64,000 nt of DNA. Source: Flexivirga endophytica (GTDB lineage: Bacteria > Actinomycetota > Actinomycetes > Actinomycetales > Dermatophilaceae). A model generated the notes under the pieces. It did no database searches. It was not told where the DNA came from and was given only the letters and a program-made list of their open reading frames with translations. The stretch lies in assembly GCF_014640635.1 (NCBI RefSeq), contig NZ_BMHI01000004.1:558001-622000 (forward strand), read 5' to 3'. Numbering within the stretch: the first letter of the stretch is position 1; every line of letters begins with the position of its first letter. Below are positions 24,307 to 34,418 of this stretch, one piece after another. Both the position numbers and the translations under genes were made by a program.

Positions 24307-26613
24307 TCAGGCGTGCGAGGCAGTTTCGGTGCTGCGGTGGCCGGACCCGGTGATCCGGTAGACGTCGAACACGCCATCGATCTTGCGGACCGCCTTGATG
24401 ACGTGCTCGAGGTGGTTGGGGTCGCCCATCTCGAAGGTGAACTTCGAGATCGCGACGCGGTTGCGGGTCGTCTGCACCGACGCGGACAGGATGTTGACGT
24501 GCTGTTCGGACAGCACGCGTGTCACGTCGGACAGCAGCGCGTTGCGGTCCAGCGCCTCGACCTGCAACTGGACCAGGAAGACCGACGCCGCGGATGGGGA
24601 CCACGCGACGTTGATCAACCGCTCCGGCTGAGCCAGCAGCTGCTCGGCGTTGGTGCAGTCCCGCCGGTGCACCGACACACCGTTGCCGGTCGTGACGAAG
24701 CCGATGATGTCGTCGCCGGGCACCGGGGTGCAGCAGCGGGCCAGCTTCACCCACACGTCGTCGGTGCCGACCACGGTCACACCCGGATCGGTGTCCGCGG
24801 ACCGCCGGTTGCGGCGCACCGGGTTGGTCGCCTCGGCCAGATCCTCGGTGGTGGCGTCCTCGCCGCCGAGCATCGTCACCAACTGCTTGACCACGTGCTC
24901 GGGTGAGACATGGCTGTCGCCGATGGCGGCATACAGGGCGTCGATGTCCTGGTACTTCAACCGCTCGGCGACCGAGGTCAGCGACTCGTGCGACATCAGC
25001 CGCTGTATGCCGAGGCCCTTCTTGCGGATCGTCCGGGCGAGGGCGTCCTTGCCGTTCTCGATCGCTTCCTCGCGGCGCTCCTTGGAGAACCACTGGCGGA
25101 TCTTGTTGCGGGCACGTGGGCTCTTGACGAAGCCCAGCCAGTCGCGGCTGGGCCCGGCGCCGTCGGCCTTCGACGTCAGGATCTCCACGACGTCGCCGTT
25201 CTCGAGCGGGCTCTCCAGCGGCACCAGGCGTCCGTTGACCCGACCGCCGATCGTGTGGTGCCCGACCTCGGTGTGCACGGCATACGCGAAGTCGACGGGG
25301 GTCGACCCGGCCGGCAACCCCATGACCGAGCCCTTGGGTGTGAAGACGTAGACCTCACGGGAACCGACGTCGAAGCGCAGCGACTCCAGGAACTCACCCG
25401 GATCGGCGGTCTCGCGCTGCCAGTCCAGCAACTGCCGCAACCAGCTCATGTCGTTGCCGGGACCGTCGCCCTCGGTGTCGGCGTCGCCCTTCTTGGCGTC
25501 TTCCTTGTATTTCCAGTGCGCCGCGACACCATATTCGGCGCGACGGTGCATCGCGAAGGTGCGGATCTGGATCTCCACCGGCTTGCCCTGCGGTCCCATG
25601 ACCGTCGTGTGCAACGACTGGTACATGTTGAACTTCGGCATCGCAATGTAGTCCTTGAAGCGCCCGGGCAGCGGACTCCACCGCGAATGGATCGTGCCGA
25701 GCACGGCATAACAGTCGCGGACCGACTCCACCAGCACCCGGATGGCCACCAGGTCGTAGATGTCCTCGAAGTCGCGGCCGCGGACGATCATCTTCTGGTA
25801 GACGGAGTAGTAGTGCTTCGGCCGACCAGTGACGGTGGCCTTGATCTTGGCCGAGCGCAGGTCGCCGGTCACTTGCTCGCGGACGCCCCGCAGGTATTCC
25901 TCCCGAGCCGGCGCCCGGTCGGCCACCAGCCGGGCGATCTCGTCGTAGACCTTGGGGTAAAGCGTGGCGAAGGACAGGTCCTCCAGCTCCCACTTGATGG
26001 TGTTCATGCCCAGCCGGTGCGCCAGTGGAGCGTAGATCTCCAGCGTCTCGGTGGCCTTGCGCTGCGCGGACTCGGCGGACACATAGCGCCAGGTGCGCGC
26101 ATTGTGCAGCCGGTCGGCCAGCTTGATGACCAGCACCCGGATGTCCCGCGCCATCGCGATGACCATCTTGCGGACGGTCTCGGCCTGCGCGGCGTCGCCG
26201 TAGGTCACCTTGTCCAGCTTGGTGACACCGTCGACCAGCATCGCGATCTCTTGACCGAACTCGTCCGTCAACTGCGTCAGGCTGTACGGCGTGTCCTCGA
26301 CCGTGTCGTGCAGCAGTGCCGCGGCGAGGGTAGGTGGCGTCATACCGAGCTCGGCCAGGATGGTGGCGACAGCGAGCGGGTGCGTGATGTAGGGGTCGCC
26401 CGACTTGCGCAACTGGCCCTGATGCGCCTTCTCGGCCACGCCGTAGGCACGGTCGATGACCGCCAGATCGGCCTTGGGATGCGTCGCCCGCACGATGGCG
26501 AGCAAGGGCTCGATCTCGCGGTTGGTGCTCGGCCGCGGAGCGCCGAACCGGACGAGCCGGGCTCGCACCCGAGAGGCACCCGACGGGTTGCTGGTGCGCT
26601 CTTCCTGACTCAT
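24307..26613 (-). CDS. relA: Bifunctional (p)ppGpp synthetase/hydrolase RelA/SpoT
   Basis: A 768-residue RSH enzyme controlling the stringent response by making and degrading (p)ppGpp. The HD hydrolase domain has [15 protein letters not shown] (HD motif intact). The synthetase domain has [18 protein letters not shown] domain ([14 protein letters not shown]), a zinc-finger-like stretch ([14 protein letters not shown]) and a C-terminal ACT domain follow. Length and domain order match the single long RSH of actinobacteria, so both activities are expected. The upstream region (26614-26682) includes CATATATG at the start. Genes apt, secF and secD precede it on the same strand. Confidence 0.97.
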   Translation of the reverse strand: MSQEERTSNPSGASRVRARLVRFGAPRPSTNREIEPLLAIVRATHPKADLAVIDRAYGVAEKAHQGQLRKSGDPYITHPLAVATILAELGMTPPTLAAALLHDTVEDTPYSLTQLTDEFGQEIAMLVDGVTKLDKVTYGDAAQAETVRKMVIAMARDIRVLVIKLADRLHNARTWRYVSAESAQRKATETLEIYAPLAHRLGMNTIKWELEDLSFATLYPKVYDEIARLVADRAPAREEYLRGVREQVTGDLRSAKIKATVTGRPKHYYSVYQKMIVRGRDFEDIYDLVAIRVLVESVRDCYAVLGTIHSRWSPLPGRFKDYIAMPKFNMYQSLHTTVMGPQGKPVEIQIRTFAMHRRAEYGVAAHWKYKEDAKKGDADTEGDGPGNDMSWLRQLLDWQRETADPGEFLESLRFDVGSREVYVFTPKGSVMGLPAGSTPVDFAYAVHTEVGHHTIGGRVNGRLVPLESPLENGDVVEILTSKADGAGPSRDWLGFVKSPRARNKIRQWFSKERREEAIENGKDALARTIRKKGLGIQRLMSHESLTSVAERLKYQDIDALYAAIGDSHVSPEHVVKQLVTMLGGEDATTEDLAEATNPVRRNRRSADTDPGVTVVGTDDVWVKLARCCTPVPGDDIIGFVTTGNGVSVHRRDCTNAEQLLAQPERLINVAWSPSAASVFLVQLQVEALDRNALLSDVTRVLSEQHVNILSASVQTTRNRVAISKFTFEMGDPNHLEHVIKAVRKIDGVFDVYRITGSGHRSTETASHA

Positions 26614-26682
26614 ATATGGAGTGTAATCGCGCGAGATGGCCGAACCGGACCGGCGGTCAGCCGGAGGACTCCGCGGGGTGAC

Positions 26683-27210
26683 TCAGTCGACGAGAATGGC
26701 GCGGACCTCGCGACCGGGCAGCTTGTCCCGGCCGTTCAGGAAGCTCAGCTCGAGCAGCATCTCCAGGGCGACAACCTCGGCACCGGCACCTTCGACGAGA
26801 TCGCATGCCGCCGCCGCGGTGCCACCGGTCGCGAGCACGTCGTCGACCAACAGCACGCGATGACCGGCCGTGAACGCGTCGGTGGTCACCTCGATCGTCG
26901 CGGTGCCGTACTCGAGATCGTAGGACCGGGTGTGCGTGTCGCCGGGCAACTTGCCGGCCTTGCGGATCGGCACGAACCCCAGACCCATCCGCAACGCCAG
27001 CGGCGCACCCAGGATGAACCCGCGGGCCTCGACACCGGCGACGACATCGACCTTGCCGGCCCACCGCTCGGCGATGTCGTCCAGCACGACCTGGAACGCT
27101 TCCGGCTCCCGGAAGAGCGGAGTCAGGTCCTTGAACATGACGCCTGGCTTCGGGAAGTCGGCCACCTCACGGGTGTGCGCTGCGAGGATCCGGGCTGCGT
27201 CCTCAGTCAT
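26683..27210 (-). CDS. apt: Adenine phosphoribosyltransferase
   Basis: A 175-residue type I phosphoribosyltransferase converting adenine and PRPP to AMP for purine salvage. The PRPP-binding motif is VLLVDDVLATGGTAAAA; the adenine site segment is VEARGFILGAPLAL; FPKPGVMFKDLTPLF is diagnostic for Apt. The start overlaps the end of secF by 8 bp, and relA follows after 69 bp. The secD-secF-apt-relA order is standard in actinobacteria. Confidence 0.97.
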   Translation of the reverse strand: MTEDAARILAAHTREVADFPKPGVMFKDLTPLFREPEAFQVVLDDIAERWAGKVDVVAGVEARGFILGAPLALRMGLGFVPIRKAGKLPGDTHTRSYDLEYGTATIEVTTDAFTAGHRVLLVDDVLATGGTAAAACDLVEGAGAEVVALEMLLELSFLNGRDKLPGREVRAILVD

Positions 27211-28360
27211 TGTCGTCGCGCTTGGCGAGCGGGTGGATCTCGCGGTGGCGCACCTTGGTCGCCGCCGCCGCCTTGGCGGCCTTGGCGCGCTCCGGCTCGA
27301 TCACGCCGGACGAGGACTCCCCCGGCGTGTGCTGCTCGCGTGTGCCGGTCCGGGCCAGCACGCTCGCCTGGCTGGTCTGGTAGGCCAGCGCACGACGGTC
27401 GAGCTCCTTGATGTTCGCCTCCCGATGCCGCAGCGATGTCAGCAGCGGAGTGGCGATGAAGATCGAGGAGTAGGTGCCGACGGCGATACCGAAGAACAGT
27501 GCGACAGCCAGGTCGAGCAGGGTGCCCGGTCCGAGGAAGACGATCCCGACCACCATGATCGCGGTGATCGGCAGCAGTGCGACGACCGAGGTGTTGATCG
27601 AGCGGACCAGCGTCTGGTTGACGGCGTAGTTGGCCGCCTGTGCGTAGGTCCGGTTGCCGTCCCGGATCGCCTCGTCGGTGTTTTCCCGCACCTTGTCGAA
27701 GACGACCACGGTGTCGTAGATCGAGTAACCGAGGATCGTCAGGAAGCCGATCATCGTCGCCGGTGAGATCTCGATGCCGGTCAGCGCGTAGATACCGACG
27801 GTGAAGAACAGGTCGTGGACCAGCGCGACGAGAGCGGCCGCGGCCATGGTCCAGGTGCGGAAATAGACCGACAACAACAGCGCCAGCAGCAGCAGGAAGA
27901 CGATCAGTGCCTGGATCGCCTTGTGCGTGACCGAGCTTCCCCACGACGGCCCGATGAAGTCCGTGCTCACCGAACTCTGCTTGACATGGAACTCCTTGGC
28001 CAATGCCTCGGCCACCTTGTCGGTGTCGGCCGACGTGCCCTTGCCGAGCTTCTTGGACTCGATGGTGACCGTGGTCGCGCCGGCCTTGGTGACCTGCAGG
28101 TTGTCGGCCGACCCCACGGCCGACTTCACCGCATTGTGCGCACGCGAGTCGAAGTTCTTGGTGTTCTGGATATTCGCTACGGAGATGTGCGAGCCGCCCT
28201 CGAACTCCAGGCTGAAGTTCAGACCGCGACCGAAGATGCCGACCGCAGCGATGATCAGCAGGATGCCGGTGAGGAGATACCAGGTGCGGCGCCGACCGAT
28301 GAAGTTGATCTGTCGCCGACCGGTGAAGAGGTCGTTACCGAACTGCGCGAAGCTCGCCAT
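27203..28360 (-). CDS. secF: Protein translocase subunit SecF
   Basis: A 385-residue membrane protein that, with SecD, uses proton motive force to complete Sec-dependent export. It has six expected membrane segments: one near residues 20-40 (LLTGILLIIAAVGIFGRGL) and five in the C-terminal half. The large extracytoplasmic P1 loop holds FEGGSHISV. The conserved helix with GYSIYDTVVVFDKVRE is present. The ATG at 28360 overlaps the SecD stop (TGATG); the longer open frame upstream runs into secD. The C-terminus is a charged cytosolic tail of ~60 residues. Confidence 0.96.
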   Translation of the reverse strand: MASFAQFGNDLFTGRRQINFIGRRRTWYLLTGILLIIAAVGIFGRGLNFSLEFEGGSHISVANIQNTKNFDSRAHNAVKSAVGSADNLQVTKAGATTVTIESKKLGKGTSADTDKVAEALAKEFHVKQSSVSTDFIGPSWGSSVTHKAIQALIVFLLLLALLLSVYFRTWTMAAAALVALVHDLFFTVGIYALTGIEISPATMIGFLTILGYSIYDTVVVFDKVRENTDEAIRDGNRTYAQAANYAVNQTLVRSINTSVVALLPITAIMVVGIVFLGPGTLLDLAVALFFGIAVGTYSSIFIATPLLTSLRHREANIKELDRRALAYQTSQASVLARTGTREQHTPGESSSGVIEPERAKAAKAAAATKVRHREIHPLAKRDDND

Positions 28361-30366
28361 CAGGCCTGCCCTCCTTCGGCTGCGGTGGAGCCCGCGGCCG
28401 CCTTGCGGTCGGCGATGGTGACCCGTCCGCGACCGGCATACGTGACACCGGCGGCACCGAGCCGGTCCGGATCGAACCCGGACCATTTGTGCCCGCTGCC
28501 GAAGAACTTGGTCTGCGACAACAGCGTGAGCACCGGATGGGTGAACATCATGACGACGGCGATGTCGACGAGTGTCGACAACCCGAGGGTGAACGCGAAC
28601 GCCTTGACGTTGTCCTCGGACAGCACGTAGAGCACGGCTGCGGCGAGGAAGTTGACCGCGTCCGAGACGATGATCGTCCGTCGGGCGCGACCCCAACCGG
28701 TCTGCACGGCGGCCCGCAAGGGCCTACCGGATCTGACTTCGTCTCTCACCCGCTCGAAGTAGACGATGAAACTGTCCGCGGTGATACCGATCGACACGAT
28801 CAGACCGGTGACGCCGGCCATGGTGAGGCGGAACCCGCTGGTGAAGCCCAGCAGGGTGACCAGGCCGTAGCTCAGCACGCCCGCGACGATCAGCGATGCG
28901 ACGGTGACGAAACCGAGCGCGCGGTACTGCAGCAACGAGTAGAGGACGACGAGCAGCAGGCCGGCCAGGCCGGCGAGAATGCCCTTCTGCAACTGGTCGG
29001 TGCCGACCTCCGGGCTGACCTGGTTGGAGGTCAACTCCTTGAACGAGAACGGCAACGCACCGAACTTCAGCTGGTTGGCCAGCGTCTTGGCACTGCTCTC
29101 GGTGAAGTTGCCGGTGATGGACGCCTTGCCATCGGTGATCACACTCCGCGAACCAGGGGCGGAGACGACCTTGCCGTCGACCGTGATCGCGAACTGGTTC
29201 TTGGGGTTGCCCTCGCCGTATGGCGTCAGACGCTTGGTCACGTCCGCGAATTCCTTGGCACCCGTGCTGTCCAGGCTCAGGGTGACCTCGACCTGGTTGG
29301 TCGCAACGCCCTGTTGGTTGGTCTGGTTGCCGTAGCCGGCGTCCGTGAGGTGCTTGCCCTCGACCTCGACCGGGCCCATCAGGTATTTGTAACCGTCACC
29401 GCAGCCGACGTCGGGCTGGCTGTGCGGTGCGCGGGCAGCGATCTCACGCCACTCCACGGCGGGTTTGCCCTTGGGCGCCTGCGCCTGGGTGCACGGGAAC
29501 GCCTGGAAGAGGTCCTGGTAGGTGTCGCCGGACTGAGCCAGGCCGTTCTGGATCCAGATGGAATCGACCGGGAACTTGGCCCAGGCGTCATCGCTGCCGT
29601 TGGCCGGCTGCGGCTGGGCACCGGGCAGCTGACGATCCGGAGCGGGCGCAGGACTCGGCTTCGGCGTGGCGGACGACGAGCTGCCCGCCGGGGACGATGC
29701 CTTGGACGACGGGGACGTCGGCTTCTGGGTGTCGGCCCGGAATGCCTGCGGCAGGATGTCGTTGGCGCCCGAGGTGGACTTCGAGGCCGGAGACTTCGAG
29801 GCCGGAGACTTCGAGGCCGGAGACTTCGAGGCCGGAGACTTCGAGGCCGGAGACTTCGAGGCCGGAGACTTCGAGGCGGACCCGCTCGTGGGTGAGCTGC
29901 TCGGCGACGCCGAGCCACTCGGAGTCGGGGTGGCGCCCTGGGGCGTCGGCGCGGCGACCTGTTGCGAGGAGATCACCGGCCGGAACGACAGCTCCGACGA
30001 CTGCGCCAGCGATTTCAGGGTCTGCTCGCTCGGGTTGCCCGGCAGCGACACCTGGATCAGCTTCTTGTTCAGGGTTGAGACCTCGGCCTCGGAAACACCG
30101 TTGCCGTTGACGCGGTTGCGGATGATGTTGACGGCCTGCTCGACCTGCCCCGCGTTGACCTGCTCGCCCTTGCCGACGATCGGCTGCAGGGTGATCTGCC
30201 GGCCGCCCTCGAGGTCGAGGCCGAGCAGCGGAGTCCACTGGCCCTTGGGCGAACCCCAGGCAGCGGTGCCCGCGATGCCGGCATACACCGCCACGATCAG
30301 CAGCAACAGGATGGTCAGGATCTGCCGGGGTTTGCCGGCAGTTGATCGACGTGCTCGGGTTGCCAC
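28360..30366 (-). CDS. secD: Protein translocase subunit SecD with an expanded low-complexity loop
   Basis: A 668-residue SecD, the partner of SecF. A first TM segment (ILTILLLLIVAVYAGIAGT) is followed by LGLDLEGGRQITLQP, and the RND-type membrane core with GITADSFIVYFERVRDE occupies the C-terminal third. Between about residues 130 and 260 the extracytoplasmic P1 domain contains a Ser/Pro/Ala/Lys-rich insertion of roughly 120 residues, including six tandem SKSPA-type pentapeptides. Such an insertion is absent from typical SecD. The GTG start at 30366 directly abuts the yajC stop. The operon order is yajC-secD-secF. Confidence 0.95.
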   Translation of the reverse strand: MATRARRSTAGKPRQILTILLLLIVAVYAGIAGTAAWGSPKGQWTPLLGLDLEGGRQITLQPIVGKGEQVNAGQVEQAVNIIRNRVNGNGVSEAEVSTLNKKLIQVSLPGNPSEQTLKSLAQSSELSFRPVISSQQVAAPTPQGATPTPSGSASPSSSPTSGSASKSPASKSPASKSPASKSPASKSPASKSPASKSTSGANDILPQAFRADTQKPTSPSSKASSPAGSSSSATPKPSPAPAPDRQLPGAQPQPANGSDDAWAKFPVDSIWIQNGLAQSGDTYQDLFQAFPCTQAQAPKGKPAVEWREIAARAPHSQPDVGCGDGYKYLMGPVEVEGKHLTDAGYGNQTNQQGVATNQVEVTLSLDSTGAKEFADVTKRLTPYGEGNPKNQFAITVDGKVVSAPGSRSVITDGKASITGNFTESSAKTLANQLKFGALPFSFKELTSNQVSPEVGTDQLQKGILAGLAGLLLVVLYSLLQYRALGFVTVASLIVAGVLSYGLVTLLGFTSGFRLTMAGVTGLIVSIGITADSFIVYFERVRDEVRSGRPLRAAVQTGWGRARRTIIVSDAVNFLAAAVLYVLSEDNVKAFAFTLGLSTLVDIAVVMMFTHPVLTLLSQTKFFGSGHKWSGFDPDRLGAAGVTYAGRGRVTIADRKAAAGSTAAEGGQA
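29783..29872 (-). repeat. Six copies of a 15-bp minisatellite in secD
   Basis: Six exact copies of a 15-bp unit (GAGGCCGGAGACTTC on the plus strand) lie in frame and encode repeated Ser-Lys-Ser-Pro-Ala in the extracytoplasmic loop of SecD. Perfect identity indicates recent slippage and probable copy-number variation between strains. Confidence 0.95.
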
Positions 30367-30729
30367 CTATTCGGCCTTCGTCTCGGGAGCTTGGTCGTCG
30401 CCGCGCTTGTCGAGATCGACTGATGCCGGTGTCTCGGACTCGGACTCGGTGTCTGACTCGGACTGCGTGGTGCTGCTCGGCGCCCCGATCTGGCTACGCG
30501 GCACGATCGCGCGACGGACGAAGCGCAACTGCACACCCGGAGACACCTCGATGGTGCCCTCGTCGTCGTCGAGCGAGACCAGCGTGCCGAGCAGGCCGGA
30601 GGTGGTGCTGATCTCCTGGCCGACCTGGATCTGGTCCTGCGCGGCGCGCATGTTCTGTTGGCGCCGACGCTGGGTCCAGAAGAGCCAGGCGATCAGCAGC
30701 AGGGGCAGCAGGAAGATCAGCGAGCCCAT
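30367..30729 (-). CDS. yajC: Preprotein translocase subunit YajC
   Basis: A 120-residue single-pass membrane protein accessory to SecDF. The N-terminal TM segment (IFLLPLLLIAWLFWTQRRR) is followed by QNMRAAQDQIQVGQEISTTSGLLGTL, the conserved YajC core. The C-terminus is an acidic Ser/Glu-rich tail, longer than in enterobacteria but usual in actinobacteria. It is first in the yajC-secD-secF-apt unit; 162 bp separate it from ruvB. Confidence 0.95.
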   Translation of the reverse strand: MGSLIFLLPLLLIAWLFWTQRRRQQNMRAAQDQIQVGQEISTTSGLLGTLVSLDDDEGTIEVSPGVQLRFVRRAIVPRSQIGAPSSTTQSESDTESESETPASVDLDKRGDDQAPETKAE

Positions 30730-30858
30730 GTCTGCTCCAGTGCGTACATCGAAAAGTCAGTCCTTGATATCGGTAGGCGTCGGGCAGCATTGGCGGCCGA
30801 CGGGAGAGTCTAAGTGAGCAACGTCGCTGAAGGGCGGTCGGGTTCCGGCCGCGCCGGA

Positions 30859-30921
30859 GTCAATCCCCGAATCGACCGCCCGTGTCGGCTGTCAATCTCC
30901 GAATCGACTGTCCGCTTCGTC
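30859..30921 (-). repeat. Partial duplication of the ruvB 3' end
   Basis: Two related copies of about 30 bp, offset by 32 bp (starting at 30859 and 30891), share GTCAAT-C-CCGAATCGAC with a few substitutions. The second copy contains the last codons of ruvB (SRFGD and stop); the first lies just beyond the stop. Confidence 0.7.
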
Positions 30922-32001
30922 GGTCAAAGGTAAGGGTATGGCGCCCACCGCCGTCGCCGGTGCTGTGAGGCCGAGGTGTTTCCACGCGAGCGCGGACGCC
31001 GCCCGGCCCCGTGGGGTGCGTACGAGATAACCCTCCCGCACCAGGTAGGGCTCCGCAACGGTCTCGACGGTGTCCGGCTCCTCGCCGACGGCGACCGCAA
31101 GGGTCGACAACCCGACCGGGCCGCCGCCGAACCGGCGGCACAGCGCGTCGAGAACAGCTCGGTCCAGTCGGTCCAGACCGCTCTCGTCGACGTCGAAGAG
31201 CGCCAGTGCAGCCCGCGCGGCGCCGAGGTCCACCACGTCCTTGCCATGCACCTGCGCGTAGTCGCGCACCCGCCGCAGCAGCCGATTGGCGATGCGGGGC
31301 GTGCCACGCGAACGGCCGGCGATCTCGTCGATGCCCTGCGCGGTGGAGTCGATCCTGAGCAGGGTCGCGTTGCGGGTCAGGATCGCGGCCAGGTCCGCGG
31401 TCGCGTAGAAGTCGAGATGTCCTGTGAAGCCGAACCGGTCGCGCAACGGCGCGGGCAGCAGGCCGGCGCGGGTCGTGGCGCCGACCACGGTGAACGGCGG
31501 CAACTCCAGCGGTATGGCGGTGGCGCCCGGTCCCTTGCCGACGACCACGTCGACCCGGAAGTCCTCCATCGCGAGGTAGAGCATCTCCTCGGCGGGACGC
31601 GCCATCCGGTGGATCTCGTCGAGGAAGAGCACCTCGCCCTCGGCCAGCGACGACAGGATCGCGGCGAGATCGCCCGCGTGCTGGATCGCCGGACCGCTGG
31701 TGATGCGGATCGGCTGCTCGAGCTCCGCCGCGATGATCATCGCCAGGGACGTCTTACCGAGTCCGGGCGGACCGGACAGCAGCACGTGGTCCGGTGGCCG
31801 CTGGCGTCGGCGGGCGGCCTCCAGTAGCAGGCCGAGTTGGTCACGCACACGTGGCTGTCCCGGGAAGTCGGCCAGGCGCTTGGGTCGCAGTGCGACCTCG
31901 AGCCGGCGCTCGTCCTCGTCACCTCCGGGGTCGACGATCCTGGCCGAGGCGTCATACGACCCGTCGACGTCGCGCTCGAAGTCCTCGTCCACGCCGGTCA
32001 T
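30892..32001 (-). CDS. ruvB: Holliday junction branch migration helicase RuvB
   Basis: A 369-residue AAA+ motor that drives branch migration with RuvA. Walker A is [11 protein letters not shown], Walker B is LFLDEIHR, sensor 1 is VGATTRAG, and the winged-helix DNA-binding C-terminus includes [20 protein letters not shown]. The start overlaps the ruvA stop by ATGA. A short non-conserved extension (~20 residues) precedes the family core. The 3' end shows a small duplication. Confidence 0.97.
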   Translation of the reverse strand: MTGVDEDFERDVDGSYDASARIVDPGGDEDERRLEVALRPKRLADFPGQPRVRDQLGLLLEAARRRQRPPDHVLLSGPPGLGKTSLAMIIAAELEQPIRITSGPAIQHAGDLAAILSSLAEGEVLFLDEIHRMARPAEEMLYLAMEDFRVDVVVGKGPGATAIPLELPPFTVVGATTRAGLLPAPLRDRFGFTGHLDFYATADLAAILTRNATLLRIDSTAQGIDEIAGRSRGTPRIANRLLRRVRDYAQVHGKDVVDLGAARAALALFDVDESGLDRLDRAVLDALCRRFGGGPVGLSTLAVAVGEEPDTVETVAEPYLVREGYLVRTPRGRAASALAWKHLGLTAPATAVGAIPLPLTDEADSRFGD

Positions 32002-32594
32002 CGTCCCAGCTCACGCAGCGCGGCCCGCAGCAGCGCGGAGACCTCGGTCAGCTCCGGCTCGGCGGACGTGACCTTCGCGACCGCGTCGTCGGCCTGTTTG
32101 GCAGACCAGCCCAGCCCGATCAACGCCTCGCTCACCTGGTCGTGCCGACCACTCGTCGGCACGGCGGGAACGTCGGTGGTGTCGCCGGTGATGAGTGGGC
32201 CGACCTTGTCCTTGAGCTCGAGCACGATCCGCTCGGCGCCCTTCTTGCCGATGCCGGGTGTCTTCACCAGCGCAGCCACGTCGCCCCCGGCGATGGCGGC
32301 GCGTATCTGGTCGGGACTGGCAACAGCGAGCATTGCCAACGCGATCCGCGGACCGACACCACTGACCGTTTGCACCAGCTCGAAGAGGTCGCGCTCGTCG
32401 CCGCTGCCGAAGCCGTAGAGCGTCAGGGCGTCCTCACGCACCACCAGAGTGGTCGAGAGGCTGGCCTCTCCCCCGGCGTGCAGCGCCGCTGCGGTTCCCG
32501 GCGTCGTGTGGGTCAGCAGACCGACCCCGCCGACCTCGACGACGACCTGGTCGAGCCCGACGTGCAGCACGGTCCCGCGCAGTGTCGCGATCAT
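31998..32594 (-). CDS. ruvA: Holliday junction DNA helicase subunit RuvA
   Basis: A 198-residue junction-binding protein. The N-terminal OB-like domain begins [16 protein letters not shown]. Two helix-hairpin-helix segments follow ([13 protein letters not shown] and [13 protein letters not shown]), and the C-terminal RuvB-binding domain contains [16 protein letters not shown]. The ATG at 32594 is supported by the conserved MIA start and by the overlap with the ruvC stop. Confidence 0.97.
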   Translation of the reverse strand: MIATLRGTVLHVGLDQVVVEVGGVGLLTHTTPGTAAALHAGGEASLSTTLVVREDALTLYGFGSGDERDLFELVQTVSGVGPRIALAMLAVASPDQIRAAIAGGDVAALVKTPGIGKKGAERIVLELKDKVGPLITGDTTDVPAVPTSGRHDQVSEALIGLGWSAKQADDAVAKVTSAEPELTEVSALLRAALRELGR

Positions 32595-33124
32595 CCACGT
32601 CCTCCTGTCGCCGCGCGCTGCCGTGCCACCGCGGCCGCGATGCGGTCCTGGGCACCGCCGCGCCATACGTGACAGATGGCGATGGCCAGTGCGTCGGCCG
32701 CATCGGCCGGCTTGGGCGGGGTGTCCAGTCGCAGGATGCGAGTCACCATCGAGGTCACCTGTGCCTTGTCGGCGCGACCGTTGCCGGTGACTGCGGCCTT
32801 GACCTCACTCGGCGTGTGCAGCGCGAGCGGTAGGCCGCGGCGCGCAGCGGCGAGCATCGGTATGGCGGAGGCCTGGGCCGTGCCCATGATTCCCTTGATG
32901 TTCGCCTTGGCGAAGACCCGCTCGACCGCGACCGAGTCGGGCTCGTGCCGCTCCATCCACTCGTCGATCTCGGTCTGCAGGCTGAACAGTCGCTCAGCCG
33001 GATCGTCGGTGACAGGGGTGCGCACCACACCGACCGCGATCATCCGCACCGGCTGCCCGATGCCTCCTTCGACCACGCCGAGACCGCAACGGGTCAGGCC
33101 GGGGTCGACTCCGAGCACTCGCAC
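32591..33124 (-). CDS. ruvC: Crossover junction endodeoxyribonuclease RuvC
   Basis: A 177-residue resolvase that cuts Holliday junctions. The RNase H-like fold begins [18 protein letters not shown] (D7 catalytic). The other acidic residues lie in [10 protein letters not shown] and near [12 protein letters not shown]. It starts with GTG. The ruvC-ruvA-ruvB genes are coupled by ATGA overlaps. Upstream (33125-33589) there is no intact gene, only a decayed serine hydrolase. Confidence 0.97.
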   Translation of the reverse strand: MRVLGVDPGLTRCGLGVVEGGIGQPVRMIAVGVVRTPVTDDPAERLFSLQTEIDEWMERHEPDSVAVERVFAKANIKGIMGTAQASAIPMLAAARRGLPLALHTPSEVKAAVTGNGRADKAQVTSMVTRILRLDTPPKPADAADALAIAICHVWRGGAQDRIAAAVARQRAATGGRG

Positions 33125-33263
33125 AGCGGGGCAGCTCCTTCTTCGGCAGACGGGTCCGACATATGTTCGGTCTTCGTCAGCTTAGGCGGGCGCACCGCCA
33201 TACCCGTGAAGGCGCGAGCGGCGCGTCGGCGATGCAGGCCTTGGGCCACGCCCCGGTCATACC

Positions 33264-33330
33264 TCTCCCCAGTGTCAGCCCGTGCGCGGCTCACGTCGGC
33301 AAATTCGTCGATTGCTCGACACTGGGGAGA
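33264..33330. repeat. 13-bp inverted repeat near the pseudogene
   Basis: TCTCCCCAGTGTC at 33264-33276 is repeated in exact inverted form at 33318-33330, with a 41-bp spacer. It lies at the truncated 3' end of the serine-hydrolase remnant. It could be the end of a small lost element or a regulatory structure. Confidence 0.6.
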
Positions 33331-33347
33331 CCTGTGCACGTCCCGGG

Positions 33348-33540
33348 GACTTCCTGCCTACGATCGGTCTCGGCGGTCAGCGCGAGTACGGCGTCCTGTT
33401 CGGGCAGTACGACGCAGAACTGTCCGAGCGCGCCGTCCCCTAGAAATCCAGTGCGACCCATCCAGAACTGGAAACCGTAGCCGCGGCCCAGTCGGGACTT
33501 GGTTCGTCGACGCCGGGGCGGCGGTGCGCGCCGTCATTCG
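33348..33540 (-). pseudogene. Remnant of a beta-lactamase-family serine hydrolase (C-terminal fragment)
   Basis: Read on the minus strand, 33348-33494 encodes RGYGFQFWMGRTGF followed by GDGALGQFCVVLPEQDAV and LALTAET. This is the conserved C-terminal signature of actinobacterial beta-lactamase-family serine hydrolases. Just upstream, the expected EPSPDW sequence is in a different frame, so a frameshift lies near 33485. The N-terminal domain with the SxxK site is absent and the C-terminus diverges after TAET. No intact reading frame remains. The yebC stop is about 50 bp further upstream. Confidence 0.7.
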
Positions 33541-33589
33541 GCATCTGGATCGACGTCGCTTGTTGCGATCGGCAGGGCGACCACCGGCG

Positions 33590-34363
33590 TCAGTCCTCTT
33601 CTTCGAGCTCCGCGAGCACCTCGTCGGGGACGTCACCGTTGGCGTAGACGTTCTGCACGTCGTCGCTGTCCTCGAGAACGTCGATGATGCGGAACATCTT
33701 CTTGGCGCCCTCCTTGTCCAGCGGTACCTCGACGGTCGGCAGGAACGACGAGTCGGCGGAGTCGTAGTCGACACCGGCGGCCTGCAGCGACTCGCGCACC
33801 GCAACCAGGTCGGTGGCCTCGGAGATGATCTCGAACGACTCGCCGAGGTCGTTGACCTCTTCGGCGCCGGAGTCGAGCACGACCTCGAGCAGGCCGTCCT
33901 CGGTGGCCTCGGCACCGTCCGGCTGCTTCTTGGGGACGATCACGACACCCTTGCGGTTGAACATGAACGCGACCGAGCCGGACTCCCCCATGGAGCCGCC
34001 GTTCTTCTGCAGTGCGGTGCGCACCTCGGCGACGGCACGGTTCTTGTTGTCGGTCAGGCACTCGATCAGCAGCGCGACACCACCGGGCGCGTAGCCCTCG
34101 TAGGTCAGCGCGAGGTAGTCGGCTCCGCCGGCCTCGGCGCCCGAGCCGCGCTTGACGGCACGATCGATGTTGTCGTTGGGGACGCTGGACTTCTTGGCCT
34201 TCTGCACCGCGTCGTACAGCGTCGGGTTGCCGGCCAGATCACCGCCGCCGGAGCGCGCCGCGACCTCGATGTTCTTGATCAGCTTGGCGAACAGCTTGCC
34301 GCGCTTGGCATCGATCGCTGCCTTCTTGTGCTTGGTTGTCGCCCACTTGGAGTGACCGCTCAT
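33590..34363 (-). CDS. yebC: YebC/PmpR family regulatory protein
   Basis: A 257-residue protein beginning [25 protein letters not shown], the diagnostic YebC/TACO1 start, with the three-domain acidic fold ending LEEED. Members act as DNA-binding regulators or as translation factors for polyproline-like stalls; which applies here is not visible. It sits between pdxT and ruvC, the standard actinobacterial position. Confidence 0.96.
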   Translation of the reverse strand: MSGHSKWATTKHKKAAIDAKRGKLFAKLIKNIEVAARSGGGDLAGNPTLYDAVQKAKKSSVPNDNIDRAVKRGSGAEAGGADYLALTYEGYAPGGVALLIECLTDNKNRAVAEVRTALQKNGGSMGESGSVAFMFNRKGVVIVPKKQPDGAEATEDGLLEVVLDSGAEEVNDLGESFEIISEATDLVAVRESLQAAGVDYDSADSSFLPTVEVPLDKEGAKKMFRIIDVLEDSDDVQNVYANGDVPDEVLAELEEED

Positions 34364-34418
34364 ATGTCCCTCTTCTGAATCGAACGTGCTGGGGTTCGAC
34401 CGGCAATGTTATCGCCCG

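Noticed and set aside
24910-27411. 833-codon plus-strand frame across relA and apt
   Set aside because: Antisense to relA and apt, both unmistakable; no recognisable domain.
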